Shown here: positions 44,630 through 53,544 of the stretch, in pieces | How positions within the stretch are numbered: position 1 is the first letter of the stretch | Layout: the number at the start of each line of letters is the position of its first letter | Origin: Rhizobiales bacterium CCH10-E5 | GTDB lineage: Bacteria; Pseudomonadota; Alphaproteobacteria; Rhizobiales; Beijerinckiaceae | DNA length: 64,000 nucleotides | Reading direction: 5' to 3' | Assembly: GCA_001556125.1 (NCBI GenBank) | Contig: LSIG01000124.1 | Span: 1-64,000, forward strand | Notes under the pieces: model-generated | Databases searched by the model: none | What the model was told of the DNA's origin: nothing | Seen by the model: the letters and a program-made list of their open reading frames with translations, nothing else | Translations under genes and position numbers: made by a program

Positions 44630-45694
44630 TTGTCCATCGCGACGACGACCCGGCTCGCCACCTGGCGGCCGCTCCTCGACGGCATCGTGCTCTCCGCGGT
44701 GGTGGCGCTCGCGGCCTATCTCGCCGAACCGCTGGTGAAATCCGCCGCCGGCGGCCGCTTCGGCATCCCCGCCGTGGTGATCGCGCTGATCATCGGCATG
44801 GTGCTGCACCCCCTCGCCAATGCGCCGCGCTTTCAGGCCGGCATGACCTTCTGCGTCAAGAAGATGCTCCGTTGGGCGATCGCGCTGCTCGGCCTGCGTG
44901 TCGCGCTCGGCGACATCGTCGCGCTCGGCGTGACGACGGCTCTCCTCGTCATCGTCGCCATGGCGGCTACCATCCTGTCCGGCTTCCTGCTGGCGCGCTG
45001 GCTCGGCCGCGAGACGGGCATGGGCGCTCTGGGCGGCGTCGCCACCGCTGTCTGCGGCGCCTCGGCGGCGCTCGCCACCGCCACCGTGGTGCCCGACTAC
45101 AAGAGCAAGGCCGCCGACGTCGCCTTCACCGTCATCGCGATGAATGCGCTCTCGACGGTGGCGATGCTGGCCTACCCGCTGATCTGCGTCTGGCTCGGCT
45201 TCACGCCGTCGCAGACCGGCATCATGCTGGGCGCCACCATCCATGACGTGGCGCAGGTCGTCGGCGCGGGGCAGGCGGTCTCGGTCGAGGCCGCCAATGC
45301 GGCGATCATCGTCAAGCTGTTCCGCGTCTTCCTGCTCCTACCGGCCGTGCTGATCGTCGGTTGGTGGCTGGTCCATGACGATGCCAAGCGCGCGGGAGAC
45401 GTCGCCGCAAGGGCCAAGGTCCCGGTTCCCGTCTTCGCCATCATGTTCCTGGTGCTGTGCCTGGTGAACAGCCTGCTCGCCACGCAGCCGGCGCTGGCCG
45501 ACCTCTATCAGCCGATCCGCACCATGCTGCTCTCCATCTCGACCTGGGGCCTGCTCATCGCCATCGCGGCGCTGGGCTTGGGCACCTCGCTCGGCGCCAT
45601 GGCGCGGCTCGGCTGGCGCCATCTCGCCCTCGTCACCGGCACCAGCCTCGTCATCCTCGTCATCGTCACCGGCAGCCTGCTCGCACTGGGCTGA
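44630..45694 (+). CDS. YeiH/UPF0324-family anion exporter, probable sulfite exporter
   Basis: A 354-residue protein with about ten TM helices of the YeiH (UPF0324, putative sulfate export) family. Motifs LIIGMVLHPLANAPRFQAGM, GGVATAVCGASAALATATVV and ATIHDVAQVVGAGQAVS are typical. The TTG at 44630 is chosen because GGGAG precedes it at the right distance; an ATG lies 16 codons upstream without such a site. Between suyAB and the two dehydrogenases its likely job is removal of toxic sulfite released by the sulfo-lyase. The substrate is inferred from context. Confidence 0.82.
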   Translation: MSIATTTRLATWRPLLDGIVLSAVVALAAYLAEPLVKSAAGGRFGIPAVVIALIIGMVLHPLANAPRFQAGMTFCVKKMLRWAIALLGLRVALGDIVALGVTTALLVIVAMAATILSGFLLARWLGRETGMGALGGVATAVCGASAALATATVVPDYKSKAADVAFTVIAMNALSTVAMLAYPLICVWLGFTPSQTGIMLGATIHDVAQVVGAGQAVSVEAANAAIIVKLFRVFLLLPAVLIVGWWLVHDDAKRAGDVAARAKVPVPVFAIMFLVLCLVNSLLATQPALADLYQPIRTMLLSISTWGLLIAIAALGLGTSLGAMARLGWRHLALVTGTSLVILVIVTGSLLALG

Positions 45695-45720
45695 CCGTCA
45701 TAGCTGCAAAGGCGCCTGCC

Positions 45721-46650
45721 ATGACCGACATCGTCATCACGGAATTCATGGACGAGGCGGCGGTCGCCATGCTCAGCGCCCGCTACAGCGTCCATCACGA
45801 CCCCGATCTCTTCGGCAAGCCCGAGGAACTGGCGAGGCTCGTCGGCGATGTCCCCGCCCTGATCGTCCGCAACCAGACGCAGGTGAGGGGCGATGTCCTG
45901 GCGGCTGCCACCAAGCTGAAGGTGGTCGGCCGGCTTGGCGTCGGTCTCGACAACATCGACTTGGAAGCCTGCGAGGCGCGCGGCATCAAGGTCTTCCCGG
46001 CGACGGGGGCCAACAGCCTCTCCGTCGTCGAATATGTCATCGGCAGCGCCATGATGCTGCTGCGCGGCGCCTATTTCGCCAATGCCGCGATGGTGGCGGG
46101 CGAGTTCCCCAAGACGAAGCTTATCGGCCGCGAGATCGCCGGCAAGCGGCTCGGCCTCGTCGGCTTCGGCGCCATCGCCCGCGACACCGCCGCCCATGGC
46201 CGCGCACTCGGCATGACGGTCGCGGGCTATGACCCCTATGTTCCGGCCGACCACCCGGCCTGGGCCTCCGCTGAGCGGCTCGAGCTCGATGCGCTGCTGG
46301 CGAGTTCCGACGTCGTCAGCATCCATCTGCCGCTGACGCCCGAGACCAAGGGACTGATCGGCAAGGACGCGTTCGCCCGGATGAAGCCGGATGCGATCCT
46401 GATCAACGCGGCGCGCGGCGGCATCATGGACGAGGCGGCTCTCGTGGGAGCGCTCAAGGCGGGCAAGCTCGGCGGCGCGGCGATCGACGTCTTCGCCGAG
46501 GAGCCCCTGCGCGGCGCCGGCAAGCTCTTCGCCGACGTTCCCAATCTGATCCTGACGCCGCACATTGCCGGCAACACGGTCGAATCCAACGGTCGTGTCT
46601 CCGGGCTGGTGGCCGAGCGCGTCATGGCGGCGCTGGAGGGTCGGGCATGA
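45721..46650 (+). CDS. slcC: D-2-hydroxyacid dehydrogenase, probable (S)-sulfolactate dehydrogenase
   Basis: A 309-residue NAD-dependent dehydrogenase of the phosphoglycerate-dehydrogenase type. It has the GRLGVGLDNIDLEA motif, the NAD fold (GKRLGLVGFGAIARD) and the catalytic Arg/Glu/His segments (NAARGGIMDEAALV; LTPHIAGNTVES). In Chromohalobacter the homologous SlcC oxidises (S)-sulfolactate to sulfopyruvate. The stop overlaps the next dehydrogenase start by four bases, as expected for a two-dehydrogenase racemising pair. Confidence 0.82.
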   Translation: MTDIVITEFMDEAAVAMLSARYSVHHDPDLFGKPEELARLVGDVPALIVRNQTQVRGDVLAAATKLKVVGRLGVGLDNIDLEACEARGIKVFPATGANSLSVVEYVIGSAMMLLRGAYFANAAMVAGEFPKTKLIGREIAGKRLGLVGFGAIARDTAAHGRALGMTVAGYDPYVPADHPAWASAERLELDALLASSDVVSIHLPLTPETKGLIGKDAFARMKPDAILINAARGGIMDEAALVGALKAGKLGGAAIDVFAEEPLRGAGKLFADVPNLILTPHIAGNTVESNGRVSGLVAERVMAALEGRA

Positions 46651-47627
46651 CGCGGCTGTCTCTGGAAAACGCCGAAGCACGCCTCACCGAGATCTTCGCC
46701 GCGGCGGGCGCGTCGCCGGCCAATGCGGCCTCCGTCGCCTGGGCGCTGGTAATGGCCGAGGCCGACGGGCTGAAAGGCCACGGCCTGTCGCGCGTCCCGA
46801 CCTATCTCGCCATGCTGAAATCCGGCAAGATCGACGGGCAGGTCGTGCCCAAGGCGAGCCGGCCGAAGCCCGGCGTGCTGGCGATCGATGCCGGCCACGG
46901 CTTCGCCTATCCGGCGATCGACCTCGCCATCGCCGAAATCCCCGATCTCGCCCGCGAGCAGGGCATCATCGCCGCGCCGATCCGCCGCTCGAACCATTGC
47001 GGCGCCGCCGGCCTGCATGTCGAGCGGCTCGCCGAGCAGGGCCTCGTCGCGCTGCTCTTCGCCAACACGCCGGGCGCCATCGCTCCCTGGGGCGGCTCCA
47101 AGCCGGTCTTCGGCACCAACCCGATCGCCTTCGCCGCCCCGCTCGCCGGGCGGGAGCCGGTCGTCATCGACATGGCGCTGTCCAAGGTCGCGCGCGGCCC
47201 GATCGTCGCCGCCAAGCAGAAGGGACAGGCCATCCCCGAGGGCTGGGCGCTCGACGTCCACGGAAAGCCGACGACCGATGCGACTGCGGCGCTCGCCGGC
47301 ACCATGGTCCCGCTCGGCGACGCCAAGGGCGCGACGCTGGCCATGATGGTCGAAATCCTGGCCGCGGCGCTCGTCGGTGCGCATTTCGGCTTCCAGGCGT
47401 CCTCCTTCCTCGACGCGGCAGGCGGCCCGCCCGACACCGGCCAGCTCATCCTCGCCATCGACCCGCACGCCATGGGCGGCCACTGGTTCGACGAGCGCAT
47501 GCGCGCGCTGGTCCATGCCATCGAGGCACAGGAGGGAACGCGCCTGCCGGGCGTCCGGCGCCTGACTCTGCGTGCCAAGGCGCGGGCGGAAGGGATCGAG
47601 ATGCCGGAGGAACTGCTCTCCTCCTGA
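46647..47627 (+). CDS. comC: Ldh-family oxidoreductase, probable (R)-sulfolactate dehydrogenase
   Basis: A 326-residue member of the malate/L-sulfolactate dehydrogenase (Ldh2) family. The signature segments are GHGLSRVPTYL, RRSNHCGAAGLHVERL and the NTPGAIAPWGGSKPVFGTNPI loop. ComC-type enzymes reduce sulfopyruvate to (R)-sulfolactate with NADPH. Coupled to the upstream gene by an ATGA overlap, it would complete conversion of the S to the R enantiomer, the substrate of SuyAB. It is convergent with the toxin gene, three bases away. Confidence 0.82.
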   Translation: MTRLSLENAEARLTEIFAAAGASPANAASVAWALVMAEADGLKGHGLSRVPTYLAMLKSGKIDGQVVPKASRPKPGVLAIDAGHGFAYPAIDLAIAEIPDLAREQGIIAAPIRRSNHCGAAGLHVERLAEQGLVALLFANTPGAIAPWGGSKPVFGTNPIAFAAPLAGREPVVIDMALSKVARGPIVAAKQKGQAIPEGWALDVHGKPTTDATAALAGTMVPLGDAKGATLAMMVEILAAALVGAHFGFQASSFLDAAGGPPDTGQLILAIDPHAMGGHWFDERMRALVHAIEAQEGTRLPGVRRLTLRAKARAEGIEMPEELLSS

Positions 47628-47630
47628 CGA

Positions 47631-47936
47631 TCAGGTATCCAAGGCGGCCTGGACGTCGCGCCCCCCATAGAGAATGCGCAGGATTTCGACCCTGTTTCCG
47701 ACGACGCGGAAGGCAATGGTGACCCGCCTTTCCATGCCGATGATCCTCAAGCCTGGCAGCAGATCGTCATGCTGGGTTCCGCGCATCGGGAATTCGACCA
47801 GGGCGCGATAGGTCGTCTCGATGCGCTGGATGTAGCGGTCGGCGGTCTGCGGGCTCGATCGCTCCGCAATCCAGTCATAGATCGAGCGCAGATCGTCTTC
47901 GGCTCGTGGACTGAGCTTCAGCTCAAACGGTGCCAC
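47631..47936 (-). CDS. RelE/ParE-family toxin
   Basis: A 101-residue ParE-like toxin. It begins FELKLSPRAEDDLRSIYDWI and has the MRGTQHDDLLPGLRIIGMERRVTIAFRV core of ParE proteins. It overlaps the antitoxin gene by 14 bases. ParE members poison gyrase, whereas RelE members cleave mRNA; the sequence resembles ParE more, but the target is not proven. Confidence 0.85.
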   Translation of the reverse strand: MAPFELKLSPRAEDDLRSIYDWIAERSSPQTADRYIQRIETTYRALVEFPMRGTQHDDLLPGLRIIGMERRVTIAFRVVGNRVEILRILYGGRDVQAALDT

Positions 47937-48201
47937 GGGCTCTGGTCAGTCGCTCCTGATGGTAAGCGCGCATCCGGTTCGACATCTCGTCGGCCGAAAG
48001 CCAAGGCCGCGAATCGGCCAGCGCCTCCTCGACCTTTCGCTTCAACTCGGCCTCGAACGCCCGTTCCTCACGGGCGAGGGCTTCGAGCCCGGCGCGCACC
48101 ACGTCGCTCGGCGAGTCGTATTCACCCGAGCGGACCCGCTCCTCGACCTTTTCGGCGAGATCGCCGAGCGTGACCGTCAGCGTCGTGTTCGGATCATCCA
48201 T
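47923..48201 (-). CDS. ParD-like antitoxin
   Basis: A 92-residue antitoxin with an N-terminal ribbon-helix-helix (TLTVTLGDLAEKVEERVRSGEYDSPSDVVRAGLEAL split as beta strand, helix and SPSDVVRAGL helix) and a charged C-terminal neutralising tail. It is first in a two-gene operon with the toxin. A perfect 12-base palindrome lies 45 bases upstream. Confidence 0.85.
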   Translation of the reverse strand: MDDPNTTLTVTLGDLAEKVEERVRSGEYDSPSDVVRAGLEALAREERAFEAELKRKVEEALADSRPWLSADEMSNRMRAYHQERLTRARGTV

Positions 48202-48246
48202 CGTGGATCTCCTCTGTCGCCTCTCGCGATTTTAGCATCCGAGCTG

Positions 48247-48258
48247 CTGTCGCGACAG
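48247..48258. promoter_or_regulatory. Palindrome upstream of the ParD-like gene
   Basis: CTGTCGCGACAG is a perfect palindrome between the antitoxin gene and the stop of the adenine deaminase gene. It may be the autoregulatory operator of the toxin-antitoxin module, but could also belong to the end of ade. Confidence 0.4.
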
Positions 48259-49959
48259 TCAGACAAAGTCGAACGCATCGATATCGACCAGCCCCTTGTC
48301 GGTGATCTTCAGATGCGGGATCACCGGGAGCGTCAGGAAGGCGACCTGCAGGAAGGGCTCGGCCAACACGACGCCGAGCGCCTTGGCCGCCGCGCGCAGA
48401 TCCTCGAGCCCGTGCCGCACAGTCTCGAAGGGCTGGTCGCTCATCAGCCCCGCCACCGGCAGCGCCAGTTCCGCCGTCACAACCCCGCCATCGGCGACCG
48501 CGAAACCACCGCCGATTTCGATCAGCCGGTTGGCGGCGGCAGCCATCGAGGCGGCGTTGACGCCGACGACGCAGAGATTGTGGCTGTCATGCCCGACGGA
48601 GGAGGCGATCGCCCCGTGCTTCATCCCGAAGCCATGGACGAAGCCCGTCGCGATGCCGCCGCTCTTGCCGTGGCGCTCGATCACCGTGACCTTGACCGCG
48701 TCCTGATCGAGATCGGGCAGGGCCTCGCCATCGCGGGCGGGCAGCCGCAGCGACAGCCGCTCGGTGATGATGCGACCGGGCACCACGCCGATCACGGGCG
48801 TCTCGCCTTCGCGCGCCGCGACGCGGAAATCAGCCTCGGTGAGCGCCCGGCTCTTCACGCTGCCGAGCCCGACCGGCGCCACCGGTGCGCGCTCAGTGAA
48901 GAGGGCGTCCCCGACCAGCCGCCCGCCGGCGAAGACGCGCTTGACCGAGCAGGCGGCGAGATCCTCGACCAGAACGATGTCGGCGCGCTTGCCCGGGCCG
49001 ATGAAGCCGCGATCGAACAGGCCGTAGAGCCGCGCCGCCGAGAGCGAGGCGATGCGGTAGGTCGCCAGCACATCCGCGCCGCGGGCGATGGCGGTGCGGA
49101 TCATGAAATCGAGATGGCCTTCCTCGGCGATGTCGAGCGGGTTGCGGTCGTCGGTGCAGAAGGCAAGGAAGGGCGAGGCGTCGCGCGAAATCAGCGGGAT
49201 CAGCTGCAGCAGATCCTTCGAGACCGAGCCCTCGCGGATCAGGATCGCCATGCCCTTGGCGAGCTTCTCGCGCGCCTCGTCGGCGGTGGTCGTCTCATGG
49301 TCGGTGCGGATGCCCGCGGAGAGATAGGCGTTGAGGTCCATCCCCCGCACCAGCGGCGCATGGCCGTCGATGGGGCGGTGAGAGAAGGCCTCTAACTTGG
49401 CCAGGCACCCGGGATCGCGATGGATCACGCCCGGGAAATTCATGAATTCCGCCAGCCCGATCACCTTGGGATGGTCCATCATCGGCGTCAGGTCGCCCGC
49501 CTCCAGCCGCGCACCGGCGGTCTCCAGATGCGTCGCCGGCACGCAGCTCGACAGATTGACGCGCAGATCCATCCGCATCGCCTCGGCACAGCGCAGGAAA
49601 TAGGCGATGCCCTCGGTGCCGAGCACATTGGCGATCTCGTGGGGGTCGCAGATCGCGGTGGTCACGCCATTGGGCAGCACGCAGCGCTCGAATTCCAGCG
49701 GCGTCACCAGCGAGGATTCCACATGCAGATGCGTGTCGATGAAGCCCGGCACCGCGATCAGCCCGCTGGCGTCATGCTCGACCTTGCCCTCGTAGCGGCC
49801 ATGGGTGCCGACGACCGTATCGCCGCAGAGCGCGATGTCGCTCTCGACCAGGTCGCCGGTGATGAGGTCCAGCAGCTTCGCACCCCGGATCACGAGGTCG
49901 GCAGGCTCGTCGCCGCGTCCCTGGGCGATCCGGCGGGCGAGGGTGGCGGCATCGGTCAT
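48259..49959 (-). CDS. ade: Adenine deaminase
   Basis: A 566-residue amidohydrolase that converts adenine to hypoxanthine in purine salvage. The HxH metal motif is DTHLHVESS, followed by [19 protein letters not shown], both typical of bacterial Ade. The C-terminal part contains [15 protein letters not shown] and the LPVAGLMSD region. Length matches the family. It is followed by the toxin-antitoxin pair and preceded by a family B repeat. Confidence 0.93.
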   Translation of the reverse strand: MTDAATLARRIAQGRGDEPADLVIRGAKLLDLITGDLVESDIALCGDTVVGTHGRYEGKVEHDASGLIAVPGFIDTHLHVESSLVTPLEFERCVLPNGVTTAICDPHEIANVLGTEGIAYFLRCAEAMRMDLRVNLSSCVPATHLETAGARLEAGDLTPMMDHPKVIGLAEFMNFPGVIHRDPGCLAKLEAFSHRPIDGHAPLVRGMDLNAYLSAGIRTDHETTTADEAREKLAKGMAILIREGSVSKDLLQLIPLISRDASPFLAFCTDDRNPLDIAEEGHLDFMIRTAIARGADVLATYRIASLSAARLYGLFDRGFIGPGKRADIVLVEDLAACSVKRVFAGGRLVGDALFTERAPVAPVGLGSVKSRALTEADFRVAAREGETPVIGVVPGRIITERLSLRLPARDGEALPDLDQDAVKVTVIERHGKSGGIATGFVHGFGMKHGAIASSVGHDSHNLCVVGVNAASMAAAANRLIEIGGGFAVADGGVVTAELALPVAGLMSDQPFETVRHGLEDLRAAAKALGVVLAEPFLQVAFLTLPVIPHLKITDKGLVDIDAFDFV

Positions 49960-50039
49960 GGGGCGGACTTTCCGGTTGTATCGGTTCGCATGGGACCGGA
50001 CTCAAGGCCCGCCACCACACATGCATCCAGCCTGACGTG

Positions 50040-50186
50040 GTCGTCCCGGGCAAGCGGCGCAAGCCGCGCCGACCCGGGACCCGTTCCGGAACGATCCCCT
50101 ATTGGCTTCGATCGCCCTGTTCATCCTTCTTCGGCGACTGTTCCGGAATGGGTCCCGGGTCTACGCTGCGCTTCGCCCGGGACGAC
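50040..50186. repeat. REP-like palindromic repeat, family B (long copy)
   Basis: The outer arms GTCGTCCCGGGC and GCCCGGGACGAC are exact reverse complements. Inner arms include GCGGCGCAAGCCGC and the pair CCGTTCCGGAAC / GTTCCGGAATGGG. Compared with the copy at 11429-11540 the outer stem has matching changes on both sides. It lies between ade and the GIY-YIG gene. Confidence 0.78.
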
Positions 50187-50204
50187 CCGCGAGGGAGGGG
50201 CAGG

Positions 50205-50489
50205 ATGTGGGTCTATCTGCTCGCGAGCAAGAAAGGCGGCACGCTCTATGTCGGCGTCACCAACACGCTGTCCCGCCGTGTCTGGGAGCACCGCCAAGGC
50301 CGAGGCTCCGAATTCGCTTACGAACATGGCGCGCTGCGCCTCGTCTATGCGGAGCATCATGCCAACCCCGAAGAAGCCATCGCCCAAGAGAAGCGCATCA
50401 AGCACTGGCGCCGGGCCTGGAAGATCGCGCTGATCGAGCGCTCCAATCCCGACTGGAATGATCTATATGGCACCACACATCTCGCCTGA
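50205..50489 (+). CDS. GIY-YIG nuclease-domain protein
   Basis: A 94-residue single-domain GIY-YIG protein of the YhbQ/UPF0213 type. Here the GIY and YIG triplets read VYL and YVG; the catalytic arginine lies in NTLSRRVWEHR and the glutamate in EAIAQEKRIKHW. GGGAGGGG lies just upstream of the ATG at 50205; the frame continues upstream through the repeat and is not coding there. Structure-specific nuclease activity is possible but unproven for such small proteins. Confidence 0.87.
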   Translation: MWVYLLASKKGGTLYVGVTNTLSRRVWEHRQGRGSEFAYEHGALRLVYAEHHANPEEAIAQEKRIKHWRRAWKIALIERSNPDWNDLYGTTHLA

Positions 50490-50510
50490 TCGCCTCGCAG
50501 GAGCTTTCGC

Positions 50511-51209
50511 ATGAAACTGACTTGGTACGGCCATTCCGCCTTCCGCGCCGAGATCGACGGCGCGACCATCCTGATCGACCCGTTCTTCACCGGAAACCCG
50601 ATCTTCGAGGGCGATGTCGCGGCGATCTCGCAGGGCGTGACCCACATCGTCGTGACCCACGGCCATGGCGATCATGTCGGCGACACGCTGGCCATTGCCG
50701 AGAGCACGGGCGCCACGGTCATCACCAATTACGATCTCGCCATGCATCTGGCTTCGAAAGGCCTCAAGAGCTTCCAGCCGGTCAACACCGGCGGCACGAT
50801 CGATCTCGGCGCCTTCAGCGTGACCTGGGTCCGCGCCGATCACTCGGCCGGCATGGGTGAGGCCGGCGTCTCCGTACCGCTCGGCAACGCCAATGGCGCG
50901 ATCCTCAAGGCCAAGGGTGAAAAGACGCTCTGGCACATGGGCGACACCGACATCTTCTCCGACATGGCGCTGATCGCCGAGATCCACGGTGTCGAGGCCT
51001 GCATCTGCCCGGTCGGCGACCGCTTCACCATGGGCGGCAAGGTCGCGGCGCTGGCGATGACGCGCTTCGTCAAGCCGCAGGTCGCGATTCCCTGCCATTA
51101 CGGCACCTTCCCGCTGATCGACGCCAATGCCGACGCCTTCGTCGCGGGGCTGGCGGGCAGCGGCATCCAGGCGCTGGTGCCGACGAAGGGCGAGGCGTTC
51201 ACGATCTGA
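50511..51209 (+). CDS. UPF0173 metal-dependent hydrolase
   Basis: A 232-residue metallo-beta-lactamase-fold protein. The zinc motif is [11 protein letters not shown], the second histidine lies in [10 protein letters not shown] and further ligands in HMGDTDIF and [10 protein letters not shown]. Members of UPF0173 have unknown physiological substrates. GGAG precedes the ATG. A composite repeat follows seven bases after its stop codon. Confidence 0.9.
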   Translation: MKLTWYGHSAFRAEIDGATILIDPFFTGNPIFEGDVAAISQGVTHIVVTHGHGDHVGDTLAIAESTGATVITNYDLAMHLASKGLKSFQPVNTGGTIDLGAFSVTWVRADHSAGMGEAGVSVPLGNANGAILKAKGEKTLWHMGDTDIFSDMALIAEIHGVEACICPVGDRFTMGGKVAALAMTRFVKPQVAIPCHYGTFPLIDANADAFVAGLAGSGIQALVPTKGEAFTI

Positions 51210-51215
51210 CGCCAG

Positions 51216-51293
51216 CGTCATTCTCGGGCGAAGCGGAGCGCAGACCCGAGAATCTCTGGAACATGAGATGGTCGGGTCAAGCCCGACCATGAC
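51216..51293. repeat. Composite palindromic repeat (family B-like half plus family A half)
   Basis: The first part has GTCATTCTCGGG mirrored by CCCGAGAAT, and the second part has GGTCGGG-TCAA-GCCCGACC followed by ATGAC. Each is a hairpin; together they look like a hybrid of the two element families. It separates the UPF0173 gene from gatC. Confidence 0.65.
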
Positions 51294-51310
51294 GGCGCGG
51301 GACTTGCCCC

Positions 51311-51338
51311 TTACTTACGCGCCGCCATCTGCTATAGC
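51311..51338 (+). promoter_or_regulatory. Possible gatC promoter
   Basis: TTACTT and TATAGC are separated by 16 bases, 50 bases before the gatC start. The match to sigma-70 elements is weak, and the call rests mainly on position. Confidence 0.3.
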
Positions 51339-51387
51339 GCGGCGAACCCTGATCCGGCGCCTTGCGCCCACCATTCCGGAGTCCGCC

Positions 51388-51675
51388 ATGTCGGTCGATC
51401 TCGCCACCGTCAAACGCGTCGCGCATCTGGCGCGCATCGCCGTTCCGGAGGCCGATCTGCCCAAGCTGCAAGGCGAGCTCAACGCCATCCTCGGCTTCGT
51501 CGAGCAGCTTAACGAGGTCGATGTCGCGGGCGTCGAGCCGCTGACCTCGGTCACGCCGATGGCGATGAAGCAGCGGCAGGACGTGGTGACCGACGGCGAG
51601 ATCGCGGCCAAGATCGTCGCCAACGCCCCGGCCGCCGATGACGACTACTTCATGGTGCCCAAGGTCATCGAGTGA
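51388..51675 (+). CDS. gatC: Asp-tRNA(Asn)/Glu-tRNA(Gln) amidotransferase subunit C
   Basis: A 95-residue GatC. The N-terminal [17 protein letters not shown] and the [19 protein letters not shown] belt that wraps GatA-GatB are typical, and the C-terminus [11 protein letters not shown] is conserved. It acts in the GatCAB complex that amidates mischarged Glu-tRNA(Gln) or Asp-tRNA(Asn). gatA follows on the same strand after a 127-base gap filled by a repeat element. Confidence 0.95.
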   Translation: MSVDLATVKRVAHLARIAVPEADLPKLQGELNAILGFVEQLNEVDVAGVEPLTSVTPMAMKQRQDVVTDGEIAAKIVANAPAADDDYFMVPKVIE

Positions 51676-51680
51676 CGCCC

Positions 51681-51767
51681 GTCATTGCGAGCGTCAGCGA
51701 AGCAATCCAGAGGACATCGAGCGCTGCTGCTCCTGGATGGCTTCGTCTCTGCGCTCCTCGCCATGAC
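51681..51767. repeat. Palindromic repeat, family C, between gatC and gatA
   Basis: GTCATTGCGAGCG and GAAGCAATCCAG on the left are mirrored, with mismatches, by CTGGATGGCTTCG and CGCTCCTCGCCATGAC on the right. The element resembles the GCAATGACG / AAGCAATCCAG type common in Hyphomicrobiales. It fills almost the whole gatC-gatA gap. Confidence 0.7.
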
Positions 51768-51802
51768 GGTTCCACTGCCTTCACTGAATCCGGATACTGC
51801 CC

Positions 51803-53317
51803 GTGACCGATCTCACCCGCCTGACCCTGACCGAAGCCCGCGACGGGCTGAAGGCCAAGAGCTTCTCCGCCACCGAGCTGACGCAGGCCCATATCGCGGC
51901 CGTCGAGAAGGCGCGTGCGCTCAATGCCTATGTGCTCGAGACGCCCGAGCACGCGCTGAAGCAGGCCGCCGCTTCCGATGCCAAGCTCGCCAGGGGCGAG
52001 GCCGGGCCGCTCGAAGGCCTGCCACTCGGCATCAAGGACCTCTTCGCGACGGAAGGCGTGCGCACCACCGCCTGCTCGAAGATCCTCGGCAATTTCGTGC
52101 CGCCCTATGAATCGACCGTCTCGGGCCAGCTCTGGCGCGATGGCGCGGTCATGCTCGGCAAGCTGAACAACGACGAATTCGCCATGGGCTCGTCCAACGA
52201 GACCAGCGCCTTCGGCAATGTGGTGAACCCCTGGCGTCGGAAGGGTTCGAACGTCTCGGCCGGACAGGGTGGCGCGGTCGAGGGCACGCATCTCGTGCCG
52301 GGAGGCTCCTCGGGCGGCTCGGCCGCGGCCGTGGCCGCCAATCTCTGTCTCGCCGCGACCGCGACCGACACCGGCGGCTCGATCCGCCAGCCCGCGGCCT
52401 TCACCGGCACGGTCGGCATCAAGCCGACCTATGGCCGCTGCTCACGCTGGGGCATCGTCGCCTTCGCCTCTTCGCTCGACCAGGCCGGGCCGATCGGCAA
52501 GAGCGTGCGCGACTGCGCCGTGATGCTGCGCTCCATGGCCGGCCATGACCCCAAGGACACAACCAGCGTCGATGCCGCCGTGCCGGATTACGAGAAGGCG
52601 GTCGGCCGGTCTGTGAAGGGGATGAAGATCGGCATCCCGAAGGAATATCGGCTGGACGGGCTCAACGCCGAGATCGACGCGCTCTGGCAGCAGGGCATCG
52701 ATTGGCTGAAGAGCGCCGGCGCCGAGATCGTCGAGATCTCGCTGCCCCACACCAAATACGCGCTGCCGGCCTATTACATCGTCGCCCCGGCCGAGGCCTC
52801 GTCCAACCTCGCCCGCTATGACGGCGTCCGCTACGGCCTGCGCGAGCAGGGCAAGGACATCGTCGAGATGTATGAGAAGACCCGCGCCGCCGGCTTCGGC
52901 ACCGAGGTCAAGCGCCGCATCATGATCGGCACCTATGTCCTCTCGGCCGGCTATTACGACGCCTATTACGTCCGCGCCCAGAAGGTCCGCACCCTGATCA
53001 AGCGCGACTTCGACGAGGCCTATGCGGCCGGCATCGACGCGGTGCTGACGCCCGCGACGCCCTCCGCCGCGTTCGGCATCGGCGAGAAGGGCTCGGCGGA
53101 CCCGGTCGAGATGTATCTCAACGACGTCTTCACGGTGACGGTGAACATGGCCGGCCTGCCCGGCATCGCCGTGCCGGCGGGGCTGGACGGGCAGGGCCTG
53201 CCGCTCGGCCTGCAGCTGATCGGCCGCCCCTTCGACGAGGAGACGCTGTTTGCCCTTGGCGAGGTCATCGAGCAAGCGGCGGGCCGCTTCCCGGTCGCCG
53301 AGCGCTGGTGGGGCTGA
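51803..53317 (+). CDS. gatA: Asp-tRNA(Asn)/Glu-tRNA(Gln) amidotransferase subunit A
   Basis: A 504-residue amidase-signature protein with a GTG start. The catalytic Lys lies in LPLGIKDLF, and the cis-Ser and nucleophile Ser lie in [14 protein letters not shown] and [15 protein letters not shown]. It releases ammonia from glutamine for transamidation by GatB. The N-terminus [15 protein letters not shown] is normal for the family and supports the GTG start. gatB lies 6.6 kb downstream, not adjacent. Confidence 0.96.
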   Translation: MTDLTRLTLTEARDGLKAKSFSATELTQAHIAAVEKARALNAYVLETPEHALKQAAASDAKLARGEAGPLEGLPLGIKDLFATEGVRTTACSKILGNFVPPYESTVSGQLWRDGAVMLGKLNNDEFAMGSSNETSAFGNVVNPWRRKGSNVSAGQGGAVEGTHLVPGGSSGGSAAAVAANLCLAATATDTGGSIRQPAAFTGTVGIKPTYGRCSRWGIVAFASSLDQAGPIGKSVRDCAVMLRSMAGHDPKDTTSVDAAVPDYEKAVGRSVKGMKIGIPKEYRLDGLNAEIDALWQQGIDWLKSAGAEIVEISLPHTKYALPAYYIVAPAEASSNLARYDGVRYGLREQGKDIVEMYEKTRAAGFGTEVKRRIMIGTYVLSAGYYDAYYVRAQKVRTLIKRDFDEAYAAGIDAVLTPATPSAAFGIGEKGSADPVEMYLNDVFTVTVNMAGLPGIAVPAGLDGQGLPLGLQLIGRPFDEETLFALGEVIEQAAGRFPVAERWWG

Positions 53318-53544
53318 GCCGAGACAGAACGGTCATTTGACAGCCTTCCCCGATCGGCGTCAGATCGCCTGACGTTGGGGGACGTTGCAAGGCCGGGGCG
53401 GTGGCGGGGATGCCGCTGGCTCGCGCGCCATGGCGGATGGGCTCCGGCGCTTTAGCCTGGAGACCCGCCTTGGCTGCAACGCTTCATCCCGCCGCGCCGC
53501 ATCACCTGCCACCCTTCATCACCGCGCCGCACGAGACCGACGCG

